Shown one piece after another: positions 15,601-22,737 of a stretch of 27,487 bases of DNA; position 1 is the first letter of the stretch; every line of letters starts with the position of its first letter. The stretch is from assembly GCA_964501185.1 (NCBI GenBank), contig CAZCRT010000017.1, positions 1 to 27,487 of the forward strand. The letters are read 5' to 3'. The notes beneath the pieces were generated by a model that searched no databases, was not told where the DNA came from, and saw only the letters and a list, made by a program, of their open reading frames with translations. This DNA is from BS150m-G50 sp964501185 [NCBI: uncultured Bacteroidia bacterium] (lineage in GTDB: Bacteria; CAIWAD01; BS150m-G50). The position numbers and the translations under genes are program-made.

Positions 15601-16867
15601 CGGTTGGGTGGAAGGATCCTTCTCCGTATCAGCAGGCTGGCACAGTTACAGCTGGTCATATATAAAAAACGTAACCATTTCGCATGGGGAAGACTGCGTC
15701 TGGATTGACGCGATCGCACTGCCCCCCCGTGGTGATGCACAGCCACCGGTTATCGAGCTTGAATCAGCGGTGATAGCAGTTAACGCACCCAATGGTGGAG
15801 AAACCGACTATGCACTGCAGATCGGCAACAGTGGTGATATGCCACTCCAGTATCTCCTGCAGTTCAGTGAAAGCCCGCTGCGTGATTTCAGTGATGATAT
15901 GGAAAGCGGGGAGAACGACTGGACTTCCAGTGATCCCTGGCACCTGTCTGCTCATCGCAGCCACTCAGCTGATCACGCCTGGTATGCCGGAGTGGAGGGT
16001 GATTGGGAGTATGAGGACAACAGCTACAGCCGCCTGGTATCACCCCAGTTTTTCGCACCCAATGATGCAGTGCTGAGTTTCTGGCACTGGGGTGCGCTGG
16101 AGGCTGAAGAGTACGATGCCCACGATGCCGTTCTGGTTCAGGTTTCCGTTAACAGCGGTGACTGGCAACTGGCTGAGCCGCTGGATGGCTACAGCTACTG
16201 CATAGGTGAGGGTGTTGACAGCCCCCTGCCACAGGATACCCCCTGTTTCTCAGGTTTCTTTGACTGGCAGCAGGAACATTTCAATCTGGGCGACTGGGCG
16301 GGGAACAACATCAGAATCAGTTTCCTCTTTGCCAGTGACCCCACAGTCCATTACGAAGGGTGGTACCTCGATGACGTGCAGGTCAGCAGCAGCGCGCCGG
16401 AATGGATTTCGTATCAGCCGGGTGCGGGAACAGTGCCAGGTAATGAAGAGGTCACCATCTACTTCCACTTCGATGGCAGTGAGTACGAGGAGATAGTACT
16501 GACCGGGACTCTGACAGTACAGAGTAATGACATTGAGAATCCTGAAGTGCTTATTCCAGTTGAATTCATGGTCAGCCTGGAAGGTGTTGATGAGGTGGAA
16601 CCACTGACTTTCGAGCTGTCGCAGAACTATCCCAATCCGTTCAATCCGACTACCAGGATAGCCTTCAATCTGCCACAGAGTGGTGAAGTGCGGCTGGATG
16701 TCTACGATCTGAAGGGGCGTCATATTCGTCAGCTACTCACCGGTATACAGCCGGCGGGAGAGCAGGAAGTGGTCTTCAACGCGGCTGATCTATCCGCCGG
16801 TGTCTATTTCTACCGTCTGGAAACCGAACAGTTCAGCGCGACCAGGAAGATGCTTCTGGTTAAGTAG
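12641..16867 (+). CDS. Gingipain-like C25 cysteine peptidase with T9SS sorting domain (copy 2)
   Basis: 1408 aa from the ATG at 12641; a second in-frame ATG at 12629 would add four residues but lacks spacing to a ribosome-binding site and blunts the signal peptide MKHQLSFLLILLLITPLLA. The architecture matches copy 1: prodomain, C25 catalytic domain with His434 (NHLGHC) and Cys470 (YSQGCIPGAFE), hallmark FGDPAM, Ig-like domain, two CARDB-like segments, MAM-like jelly roll, one immune-inhibitor-A-like module (DDMESGE at residue 1085), and a T9SS sorting domain from LSQNYPNPFNP to KMLLVK (about 1324-1408). Active-site and module positions have exactly the same residue numbers as in copy 1, so the paralogues are collinear over more than 1000 residues. 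Predicted extracellular endopeptidase. The GHG glycine is again Cys. Confidence 0.93.
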   Translation: MKHQLSFLLILLLITPLLALEQHYRVAAPQIDSDGRITAEDMFVAGAPGAPAIPVYPVRILLPAGTSAERVTIDYGERVVLGTVLLQPVQRQYPFSQSDQATLTERDTAIWAQSHDLPPGEIDHISNQFLGGYSILFAEAHPVRYNPATGELGYYRDFTVHVTTTVSDCRFEPAASVRSRVLELVDNPEAIAPAEETTSRTDACDYIIVTSTELESEFQLLANWHNSLGRRTEILLIEDILANYEGTDSAEQLRNCLVTEYQETGFQFLLLAGDIDQLPYRELYVDNGSYEDELPSDLYFAALDGTWNNDGDPFWGEHGEEDWLSEVAVGRASVSNSSEAANFVNKQLGYQQTPVTGELSSYLMIGEQLDSNPTWGGDCKDEIITGCNLHGINTHGLPDNIDVITLYDRQSTWSPDQLFTQLGQGVNVSNHLGHCNWNYMMKFSNGDVTNNNLTANGISHSYHIGYSQGCIPGAFENNDCIIELVTNLPTGYAAFIGNSRYGWYQPGGTGGSSQMFDREFFDALFGETISQIGFTLQDSKEDLVSQAINDDFMRWVYYELILFGDPAMHIWSQEPQEVAVTCSDSLLVGSTELELQVTLDQLPTAGLLTAVTRDGVVYGSTVTDSDGQARIEFDPALLATGQYQLVVSGWNCLATQFPLTVTPTSGAFLTLAGCTITDDDGNGNGMPEAGEELELTITLVNAGSVAATGVNALLSCNSDYVEVSLGAVTLDDIEPGEEMTATVPFQLSIANSTPDMTMVDCGFTIWCDDGAWTAGLPLTLHASQPEITDLTVDDGNDGSLDPGETAWLELTLENFGSGEADDLTALLTSTDEGVTIDIADGTLPELPPGSQAQLTFQVSVDAAVEPGHGVEFDLALNADPGLDITLDFVLVVGEQFEGFETGDFSANDWTFEGNADWIIDSYEPFEGDFCARSGSIDHNQSSTITLEQYAIMEGDISFRCRTSTQQYQDLLRFSIDGEEQMQLSGSTGWVEGSFSVSAGWHSYSWSYIKNVTISHGEDCVWIDAIALPPRGDAQPPVIELESAVIAVNAPNGGETDYALQIGNSGDMPLQYLLQFSESPLRDFSDDMESGENDWTSSDPWHLSAHRSHSADHAWYAGVEGDWEYEDNSYSRLVSPQFFAPNDAVLSFWHWGALEAEEYDAHDAVLVQVSVNSGDWQLAEPLDGYSYCIGEGVDSPLPQDTPCFSGFFDWQQEHFNLGDWAGNNIRISFLFASDPTVHYEGWYLDDVQVSSSAPEWISYQPGAGTVPGNEEVTIYFHFDGSEYEEIVLTGTLTVQSNDIENPEVLIPVEFMVSLEGVDEVEPLTFELSQNYPNPFNPTTRIAFNLPQSGEVRLDVYDLKGRHIRQLLTGIQPAGEQEVVFNAADLSAGVYFYRLETEQFSATRKMLLVK

Positions 16868-16896
16868 AAGGTGTAGCTCTTTCGCTACGTAACTCC

Positions 16897-16938
16897 CCCC
16901 TTCAACCGGATACTGCTGAGATAGCGCCGGGTAAGGGG
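16897..16938 (+). terminator. Imperfect hairpin after second C25 gene
   Basis: CCCCTT-CAA-CCGG (16897-16909) can pair with CCGG-GT-AAGGGG (16927-16938) around a 17-nt loop, 30 bp after the stop. There is no T run, so this is a tentative 3'-end structure. It lies where the 44-nt palindrome is found after the homologous remnant near 5504. Confidence 0.35.
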
Positions 16939-16987
16939 TGTAAAAACAGTATCCATGCCTGTCTGAATACACAGAGCGATTCACAAA

Positions 16988-17707
16988 TTGTCTGCCAAAC
17001 AGAAACAAGCGATCACTGAAACGCCTGCCGGTAACGGTTTCTCCACCCTGAACGAGAAATCGCTGCATGCCTCCCTCAAGAGCTGGTATTCTCAACCGGG
17101 TGACAAACTGGAAGAGCCACTGGACGGTTTCTTCATCGACATCCTGCGGGGGGATCTCTGCCTGGAGATCCAGACCGGTAACTTCAGCGCTATCAAACGC
17201 AAACTCTGGAAGCTGACAAAGAGCCGCCCGGTACGGTTGATTTATCCCATAGCTATCGAAAAACAGATTGTACGGCTGGCTGACGACGGTGTGACAGAAT
17301 TGAGCCGTCGCCGTTCTCCAAAAAGAGGATCACTGCTCAATGTTTTCGAAGAGCTGATCTACGCGCCCACTCTGATGCAGGAGGAGAACTTTTCGCTGGA
17401 GGTATTGCTGATTCGTGAGGAGGAGTTGCGCCGGCATGAACCAGGAAAACACTGGCGCCGGCAGGGGTGGGGTAAGGTTGAACGCAGGTTGCTGGAGGTC
17501 GTGGAACGCAGGCTGTTTCAGGAACCGGAAGAGCTGCTTGAACTGGTACCACTAGGGTTACCGGTTCCCTTTACCACTGCTGACCTGGCGGAAGGGCTGC
17601 AGAAGCCGCGGGCGCTGGCTCAGAAACTGGCTTACTGTCTGCGCGCTCTGGAGCTGGTGGAGCTCTCCGGTAAATCGGGAAACGCGCACCTCTACCAGTT
17701 GGTTTGA
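16988..17707 (+). CDS. Conserved protein of unknown function, possible nuclease-like fold
   Basis: 239 aa, basic and soluble, without signal peptide or membrane segment. The TTG start is the only usual initiator between the in-frame stop at 16964 and the conserved-looking segment STLNEKSLHASLKSWY; a clear ribosome-binding site is missing. Seen: FFIDILRGDLCLEIQTGNFS at about 49-68, a central Arg-rich segment SRRRSPKRG (about 107-115), and a C-terminal part resembling a winged helix (PFTTADLAEGLQKPRALAQKL). The Asp...Glu-x-Gln-Thr arrangement resembles PD-(D/E)XK nuclease-like cores, but this is inference. I recall similar uncharacterised bacterial proteins but cannot name a function. Confidence 0.7.
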   Translation: MSAKQKQAITETPAGNGFSTLNEKSLHASLKSWYSQPGDKLEEPLDGFFIDILRGDLCLEIQTGNFSAIKRKLWKLTKSRPVRLIYPIAIEKQIVRLADDGVTELSRRRSPKRGSLLNVFEELIYAPTLMQEENFSLEVLLIREEELRRHEPGKHWRRQGWGKVERRLLEVVERRLFQEPEELLELVPLGLPVPFTTADLAEGLQKPRALAQKLAYCLRALELVELSGKSGNAHLYQLV

Positions 17708-17785
17708 TATGATGTGTAAACCTGAAGGCACTTCCCAACTATGTTTTAGCCTTTTACCGTCAGGCAAAAGCCATATATCAAGCGG

Positions 17786-17814
17786 TTGCATCCTGCACTA
17801 CAAAAACTTATCTT
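17786..17814 (+). promoter_or_regulatory. Putative sigma70-type promoter for the GYD/CA pair
   Basis: TTGCAT (17786-17791) and TATCTT (17809-17814) are separated by 17 bp and lie about 50 bp upstream of the GYD start. The -10 element is only a fair match, so the call is tentative. Confidence 0.35.
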
Positions 17815-17864
17815 CTTAAGGACTGCCATTTCAGTATGAACCACGGCGATACCTGGAGGGTAAA

Positions 17865-18161
17865 ATGCAGACATATGTTTTGATGACCACACTGGCGCCG
17901 GAGATTTCCCGGCAGATGAAGGACCGCGCCAAACTGGGCAGAGCCTGGCTGGATCAGGTCAGAGCCAAGTGCCCTGATGTCAAATTCATCGCTCACTACG
18001 CATTATTGGGGCCTTATGACTTTCTGGATATCTTTGAAGCCCCTGATGAAGAAGCCGCAGCCAAGGTTTCCATGATCAGTCAACAGAACGGAGCCGCTCG
18101 GGCTGAGAGCTGGACCGCTATCAACTATAAGCGTTTTCTGGATCTGACAGAGGCGATATAG
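17865..18161 (+). CDS. GYD-domain protein
   Basis: 98 aa cytosolic protein of the GYD family, small ferredoxin-like alpha/beta-barrel-type proteins of unknown biochemical role. Seen: an N-terminal strand QTYVLMTTL, the helix ISRQMKDRAKLGRAWLDQV, and the diagnostic ALLGPYDFLDIFEAPDEEAAAKV (split here as ALLGPYDFL and DIFEAPDEEAAAKV, about residues 47-69). The ATG has GGAGGG 4 nt upstream. It is followed after 19 bp by the carbonic-anhydrase-like gene, probably co-transcribed. Confidence 0.85.
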   Translation: MQTYVLMTTLAPEISRQMKDRAKLGRAWLDQVRAKCPDVKFIAHYALLGPYDFLDIFEAPDEEAAAKVSMISQQNGAARAESWTAINYKRFLDLTEAI

Positions 18162-18180
18162 AAATATTTCTGGAGTAAAT

Positions 18181-18555
18181 GTGACTTTCTGCACGACCGT
18201 CAACTGTATGGATGGCCGGGTACAACTACCTGTGATACAATTTCTGCAACACCGTTTTGAAGCTGAACACGTGGACAGTGTTACCGAGCCGGGACCGATT
18301 AAAGCTATGGCCGAGGATCAGGATGGTGCCATGGTCGCCTCAATCCGGGAGCGGGTGGATATCTCAATCCATAAACATGGCTCTATCGCGCTGGCCATTG
18401 TGGCGCATTACGATTGTGCCGGCAATCCACTCACAAAGGAAGAACAGCTGCCACAGCTTGAAAAAGCTGTAACCTTCGCACGCGCTACCTGGCCGCAGGC
18501 AACAGTTATTGGCCTCTGGGTTGATGAACAATGGCAGGTCAGCGAAGTCTGCTAA
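18181..18555 (+). CDS. Small beta-carbonic-anhydrase-like protein
   Basis: 124 aa. It carries the beta-carbonic anhydrase metal-site pattern: Cys9-x-Asp11-x-Arg13 in NCMDGR, and His76-x-x-Cys79 in AHYDCAG. In the family these provide the zinc ligands (Cys, His, Cys) and the Asp/Arg dyad. The protein is much shorter than classical enzymes (about 200 aa) and matches a small carbonic-anhydrase-related family known mostly as hypothetical proteins. CO2 hydration is therefore possible but unproven. The GTG start is preceded by CTGGAGT about 5 nt upstream. It probably shares an operon with the GYD gene and is convergent with the GH20-type gene. Confidence 0.8.
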   Translation: MTFCTTVNCMDGRVQLPVIQFLQHRFEAEHVDSVTEPGPIKAMAEDQDGAMVASIRERVDISIHKHGSIALAIVAHYDCAGNPLTKEEQLPQLEKAVTFARATWPQATVIGLWVDEQWQVSEVC

Positions 18556-18581
18556 AGGCTGAAACCATATTAATGCGCCTG

Positions 18582-19529
18582 TCAACTTCGTAACAGCGGC
18601 AGGCCCTGTAACAACGGTTTGAACCGGGCCATCTCCTCCGGTTTTGTGCTCCAGTTGGTGAAGAGGTGTCCCAGCACCAGCGAATGATTCAGTTCCTGGC
18701 TGTACCGGATCAGTTTCAGTGTGGCTTCAACTTTCTCCCAGCCCGCAGGCAGGACACGAAAACCTATCTCACAGAGTGTTTTCACAGACTCGTAGCGCTC
18801 CTGTGGCTCATAATGCCAATCACAGATAATGATATCCCGGGGGATACTGTCCACCGCGGCTGCAGTACCGGTGAAATCTGATTCCCATTCGTCATAGTCA
18901 AAGTCATCCCCGTTCAGCAAACGATCTCCCCACATCAGCATCTCAACCTGTTTCTCAGCGACCAGGAAGGTATGCAGATCGTTAACTACCTTTGTGAACA
19001 GGACTGCCGGGTCCTGACCCCTTGTGGAAGGAGACTGATCACAACCCAACAGGAATACCTCGTCCATACCCACATGCAGTGCATCCGCCTGGAAAGCTGC
19101 GATCAGCTCCGCCATCATTGGCAATACTATCTCATATACTTTCGGATTAAGTGGATCCCACTCTCTGCAGTAGATACCGGCATTTTCAGGAAAAGCTCCC
19201 GGTGTAATATCAAGCTCCGGATAAACCGTAAGTAGTGGTCCGGTATTCTCCGCCCAGGACTGATGCCCCAGACACTGGAATTGCGGGATCAACCGGATAC
19301 CCTCACTGTGGCACAATTCCACCAGTCGACCTGCATCATCCGCTCTGATAGGATCATCACCACTGATCAACTCCGGATGCGTTCTATAATCAAAACCGTA
19401 GTTCACTTCCATGATAATGCAATTCACACCCAGCCTTGCCAGTAGTTGCAGCTGGTCAACTACGGTATTCAGCGACTTCCTGTTACCGCAACGCAGGTGA
19501 ACAGCTCTCCACTGTTCTTTCCCGATCAT
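18582..19529 (-). CDS. Cytoplasmic GH20-type glycosidase (beta-N-acetylhexosaminidase-like)
   Basis: 315 aa, about the size of a single TIM barrel, with no signal peptide. The sequence LHVGMDEVFLLG (about 151-162) contains the GH20 catalytic pair Asp156-Glu157 in the H-x-G-x-D-E context. Upstream segments GVNCIIMEVNYGF and EGIRLIPQFQCLGHQSW match the barrel strands of this clan, and MLMWGDRLL follows. GH20 enzymes remove terminal GlcNAc or GalNAc by substrate-assisted catalysis. The usual N-terminal GH20b domain is absent, so substrate and activity are uncertain. GAGGAGAA (19533-19540) supports the start. It is divergent from the Lrp operon. Confidence 0.8.
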   Translation of the reverse strand: MIGKEQWRAVHLRCGNRKSLNTVVDQLQLLARLGVNCIIMEVNYGFDYRTHPELISGDDPIRADDAGRLVELCHSEGIRLIPQFQCLGHQSWAENTGPLLTVYPELDITPGAFPENAGIYCREWDPLNPKVYEIVLPMMAELIAAFQADALHVGMDEVFLLGCDQSPSTRGQDPAVLFTKVVNDLHTFLVAEKQVEMLMWGDRLLNGDDFDYDEWESDFTGTAAAVDSIPRDIIICDWHYEPQERYESVKTLCEIGFRVLPAGWEKVEATLKLIRYSQELNHSLVLGHLFTNWSTKPEEMARFKPLLQGLPLLRS

Positions 19530-19540
19530 AAATTCTCCTC

Positions 19541-19557
19541 AAAACAGTAGCTGTTTT
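19541..19557 (-). promoter_or_regulatory. Short hairpin directly before the GH20 ribosome-binding site
   Basis: AAAACAG (19541-19547) and CTGTTTT (19551-19557) form a 7-bp stem with a 3-nt loop, abutting the Shine-Dalgarno sequence on the minus-strand transcript. It could influence translation; this is inferred from position only. Confidence 0.3.
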
Positions 19558-19695
19558 TCAGTTTCAGAAGTATGAATCAGCTCAAGTGGCCATACAAAAA
19601 GTATATCATATCAGCATCGGAAAAACTACCACTGCTGGCAAACCCATTTCCACCGATACTTCCGGGCACCTCATCAGTTACGTTAAAAGCATCGC

Positions 19696-19724
19696 TTGAC
19701 TCTCTCCCCTCGGAATATTATTAT
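19696..19724 (+). promoter_or_regulatory. Sigma70-like promoter of the Lrp-PLP-HSD-ALDH operon
   Basis: TTGACT (19696-19701) and TATTAT (19719-19724) are spaced by exactly 17 bp, each differing from consensus at one position. The start of transcription would fall near 19731, leaving a leader of about 50 nt before the Lrp ATG. An Lrp-family product often binds its own promoter, so autoregulation here is plausible. Confidence 0.6.
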
Positions 19725-19784
19725 GCATCTCCTTAAGTAGACAGCATAATAAGCGGCACAAGCACCTTTCGAGGGAATAATGTA

Positions 19785-20264
19785 ATGTATCTGGATAAAA
19801 TTGATCTTAAGATCATAGAGATACTGCAGGGAAACGGCCGCATTACCAACAGCGAGTTGTCCAGCCAGATCGGGATCTCACCACCACCCACTCTGGAGAG
19901 GGTGCGCAAACTGGAACGTAAAGGGATAATCCGTCGCTATGTGGCACTGGTTGATCCGGCCAGTGTGGGGGTCGAGACTTTTACCTTTGTAGAAGTCACC
20001 CTTACCCGTCATGGCAGTGACGCAGTGACGGCATTTCTGGGAGCGATTGACGAGCATCCCGAAATCATGGAGTGTCATCATATCACCGGTGACGCAGACT
20101 TTCTGCTCAAGATCGCTGTACGCAATTTCCCTGCCTACGAGAGCTTCGTGCTGCAGATTCTCACCGATCTGCCATTTGTACAGAATCTGAAAACGATGGT
20201 GGTGCTCTCCACGACCAAGAACGAAACAGTATTACCTATAAATCATGAGGATGAAGATGAGTAA
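19785..20264 (+). CDS. Lrp/AsnC family transcriptional regulator
   Basis: 159 aa. An N-terminal winged helix-turn-helix (about 1-60; KIIEILQGNGRITNSELSSQ, then PPPTLERVRKLERKGIIRRY) is followed by a RAM/AsnC effector-binding alpha/beta domain (about 65-150; VEVTLTRHGSD, ITGDADFLLKIAV, TMVVLSTTK). These regulators oligomerise and respond to amino acids. GAGGGA (19771-19776) precedes the ATG. The stop overlaps the start region of the next gene by 8 bp, indicating translational coupling and suggesting that the regulator controls this operon and senses one of its amino-acid substrates or products. Confidence 0.92.
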   Translation: MYLDKIDLKIIEILQGNGRITNSELSSQIGISPPPTLERVRKLERKGIIRRYVALVDPASVGVETFTFVEVTLTRHGSDAVTAFLGAIDEHPEIMECHHITGDADFLLKIAVRNFPAYESFVLQILTDLPFVQNLKTMVVLSTTKNETVLPINHEDEDE

Positions 20265-21654
20265 TAATCACAATAATCCCTTCAAGGGGGATCTGGATTA
20301 CTGGATCGAAAAGGGCAAGAGCATGATGGCTGACCGTCAACGCCGGATTGATCGTGCCAGGAAATGGAAATTTGATACAGTCGCGGTGCACGGCCTCTAC
20401 GACGCTAAAGAAGCCCTGGCGCACAACAACGGTTCCATAATGGAACCTGTATACCTGAGTACTGCGCAGGTGTATCACAACAGTGCCGAGATGGAAGCTG
20501 GACTGTCTTACCAGATGCCAAACTGGTGTTATTCCCGTATCGCCAACCCTTCCAACTACTTTCTGGAAGAGACCACCGCGCTGCTGGAGTCCTACGGCAC
20601 CGGTGTGGATGCGAGCTGTCTGGCAACCGGTAGTGGCATGAGTGCTATCCGCACTGCTACCGAGCCATTCCTGGTACTTGACCCCAAACTGCCACCGGTC
20701 AACATCGTTACTTCCGCAAAACTATACGGTGGTACTTTTCAACAGTTCGCCATCCGTCGAGGTGAAGAGCAGGGGATAGATATTCGCTGGGTGAAAGACA
20801 GTACAGATCTGGAGGAGTGGAAGAGCAAGATCGATGAAGGCACCCGCTTTGTTTACGGCGAGTTTCCCTCTAATCCTTCGGTCGCAGTTTTCGACATCGC
20901 CGAGGTGGCAAAACTGGCTCACGCTTTTGACATCCCGCTGATAGTTGATACCACCTGTGCTTCACCTGCCCTGACCAGGCCGCTGCAGTGGGGTGCGGAT
21001 ATTGTGATACAATCAGCTTCCAAAGTATTCAGCACCAACGGTACTACTATTGCCGGACTGCTGACTTCCCGCAGGAACATAGTCAGCAAAATCGGCGTTG
21101 ATGAGATGAGAGAGGACTTTGCAACCTGGGCCAAATTGTGGCCCTTCCGTGACAACGGGCCCGCTTTGCATCCGATAGGCGCCATCCTGACCCTGAACGA
21201 CATGCGAACACTGCGTCCCCGTATGGCACAGATGAGCCGCACCGCCATGGAAGTGTCTACCTGGCTGCAGAACCACCCGAAGGTGGAGCAGGCACACTAT
21301 CCGGGGCTGGAGAGTTATCAGGCTCACGCCCTCGCCAGGAAGTATATGCAGCTGGCAGACAGTGACGAGCACCTCTACGGTTACATGCTGGCGATCGATA
21401 TCCTTGAAAAGAATCCTGAAGACAGTATCAATGCGCGTAAATTCTATGACGCACTGGATATGACCTACCGGGCAACTGACCTCGGTCGGGTGAAAACCGT
21501 GGCAACACTGAACGCCATCTCAACCCATCAGCAGCAGGGTGAAGAGGGTCGTGAACTCGCTTCGATCAAACCGAGCACCTGTCGTATCGCGGTTGGAATG
21601 GAAGATCCACAGGATATCATTGCCGATCTGGAACAGGCACTGGCAGCAATTTAG
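20257..21654 (+). CDS. Cys/Met metabolism PLP-dependent enzyme (gamma-synthase/sulfhydrylase/gamma-lyase type)
   Basis: 465 aa from the ATG at 20257, chosen because GAGGATGA immediately precedes it as in the next gene; two in-frame ATGs lie 6 and 12 bp upstream. Fold-type I PLP enzyme of the cystathionine gamma-synthase family. Seen: Tyr92-Ser-Arg94 (YSRIANPSN), Tyr157 in KLYGGT, Asp231 in VDTTCASP (cofactor N1), PLP-lysine Lys256 in SASKVFSTNGTT, and C-terminal CRIAVGMEDPQDIIADLEQAL (the last two halves CRIAVGMED and PQDIIADLEQ are the family signature). A charged N-terminal extension of about 40 residues precedes the fold. The family includes O-acylhomoserine sulfhydrylase, cystathionine gamma-synthase and methionine gamma-lyase, which cannot be told apart here. 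The neighbouring homoserine dehydrogenase supports a homoserine-derived substrate. Confidence 0.88.
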   Translation: MSNNHNNPFKGDLDYWIEKGKSMMADRQRRIDRARKWKFDTVAVHGLYDAKEALAHNNGSIMEPVYLSTAQVYHNSAEMEAGLSYQMPNWCYSRIANPSNYFLEETTALLESYGTGVDASCLATGSGMSAIRTATEPFLVLDPKLPPVNIVTSAKLYGGTFQQFAIRRGEEQGIDIRWVKDSTDLEEWKSKIDEGTRFVYGEFPSNPSVAVFDIAEVAKLAHAFDIPLIVDTTCASPALTRPLQWGADIVIQSASKVFSTNGTTIAGLLTSRRNIVSKIGVDEMREDFATWAKLWPFRDNGPALHPIGAILTLNDMRTLRPRMAQMSRTAMEVSTWLQNHPKVEQAHYPGLESYQAHALARKYMQLADSDEHLYGYMLAIDILEKNPEDSINARKFYDALDMTYRATDLGRVKTVATLNAISTHQQQGEEGRELASIKPSTCRIAVGMEDPQDIIADLEQALAAI

Positions 21655-21684
21655 AAATCTGTACCCATAAATAATGAGGATGAA

Positions 21685-22734
21685 ATGACACATAAAATTG
21701 CATTGATCGGTTTCGGCACCGTCGGGCAGGGACTCTGTGAGATACTGCTCGAGAAGCGCGACTTTCTGAAGGAAACCTATGGCTTTGAATGGGACATAGT
21801 AGCGATCTCTGATCCAGTGAAGGGTTCACTCTACTGCCCGGAAGGGTTGCATGTCGAGCGGGCGCTGGAGCTGGCGAAAGAGGGTAAATCCATCGAAGAG
21901 GGAAGCTGCAGTTGTGAAAGCCAGGTCTGTGAACAGGGTTGGGATGCCCTGAAGACTATACGTGAATCAAATGCTGATACCGTCTGTGAGCTGGCCTTTA
22001 CCGATCTGAAAACAGCTGAACCCGCTACTTCCCACTGTAAAGCTGCTTTCGAGAGTGGTAAAAATCTGGTGACCAGTAATAAGGGCCCTGCGGCGCTCAA
22101 CTACCGGGAGATGAATAAGCTGGCCGGGGAGAATGGTGTGGAATTCAAGATCGAGGGAACCGTCATGGCCGGTACTCCGGTGCTGAACCTGGCTGATGGG
22201 CCGCTGGCCGGTAACACAATCACAGCCATCCGTGGTATTCTCAACGGTACTACCAACTACATGCTGACCGCCATGGAAGCGGGTGCCTCCTATGATGATA
22301 TCCTGAAGAAAGCGCAGGAGCTGGGTTACGCTGAAGCCGATCCTACTGCGGATGTAGGTGGCTTTGATGCTCTGGCCAAGGTGACAATCCTGGCCAATGT
22401 AGTTATGGGTGAGAACCTGACCCCCGACCAGATTCCCTGCGAAGGAATAACCGGTGTGACCACGGAAGATATTGAGAGTGCGAAGAGCGCTGGCAAAAAC
22501 TGGAAGCTGATCGGTGAGATCAAGAAGACTGATAGCGGTGTGGAAGCATCCGTCAAGCCGATGCAGATCGAAAGCTCACACCCGCTGGCCGGTGTTGCCG
22601 GTGCAAACAACGCCATTACTTTCAGCACTGATCTGATGGGTGATGTTACCATGGTGGGAGCCGGTGCCGGGCGTATTGAGACCGGTTTTTCGATTCTGAA
22701 CGATATCCTGGCAATCCACAGAAAGGAGGCATAA
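21685..22734 (+). CDS. Homoserine dehydrogenase
   Basis: 349 aa, interconverting L-aspartate 4-semialdehyde and L-homoserine with NAD(P)H. Seen: Rossmann motif GFGTVGQG (residues 9-16), SNKGPAAL with Lys133, GILNGTTNYML, and the signature DPTADVGGFDALAKV. There is no C-terminal ACT domain, so allosteric threonine inhibition of the usual kind is not expected, and no aspartokinase fusion. Odd feature: a Cys-rich stretch EEGSCSCESQVCEQG (about 71-85, Cys75, 77, 82) in the region after the nucleotide-binding strands. The ATG is preceded by GAGGATGA, 30 bp after the PLP gene. Only 3 bp separate it from the aldehyde dehydrogenase gene. Confidence 0.9.
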   Translation: MTHKIALIGFGTVGQGLCEILLEKRDFLKETYGFEWDIVAISDPVKGSLYCPEGLHVERALELAKEGKSIEEGSCSCESQVCEQGWDALKTIRESNADTVCELAFTDLKTAEPATSHCKAAFESGKNLVTSNKGPAALNYREMNKLAGENGVEFKIEGTVMAGTPVLNLADGPLAGNTITAIRGILNGTTNYMLTAMEAGASYDDILKKAQELGYAEADPTADVGGFDALAKVTILANVVMGENLTPDQIPCEGITGVTTEDIESAKSAGKNWKLIGEIKKTDSGVEASVKPMQIESSHPLAGVAGANNAITFSTDLMGDVTMVGAGAGRIETGFSILNDILAIHRKEA

Positions 22735-22737
22735 GCC

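Noticed and set aside
19530-19784. SAM or other riboswitch before the Lrp/PLP operon
   Set aside because: The leader after the predicted promoter is only about 50 nt and shows no riboswitch-like conserved core; no long structured leader was seen.
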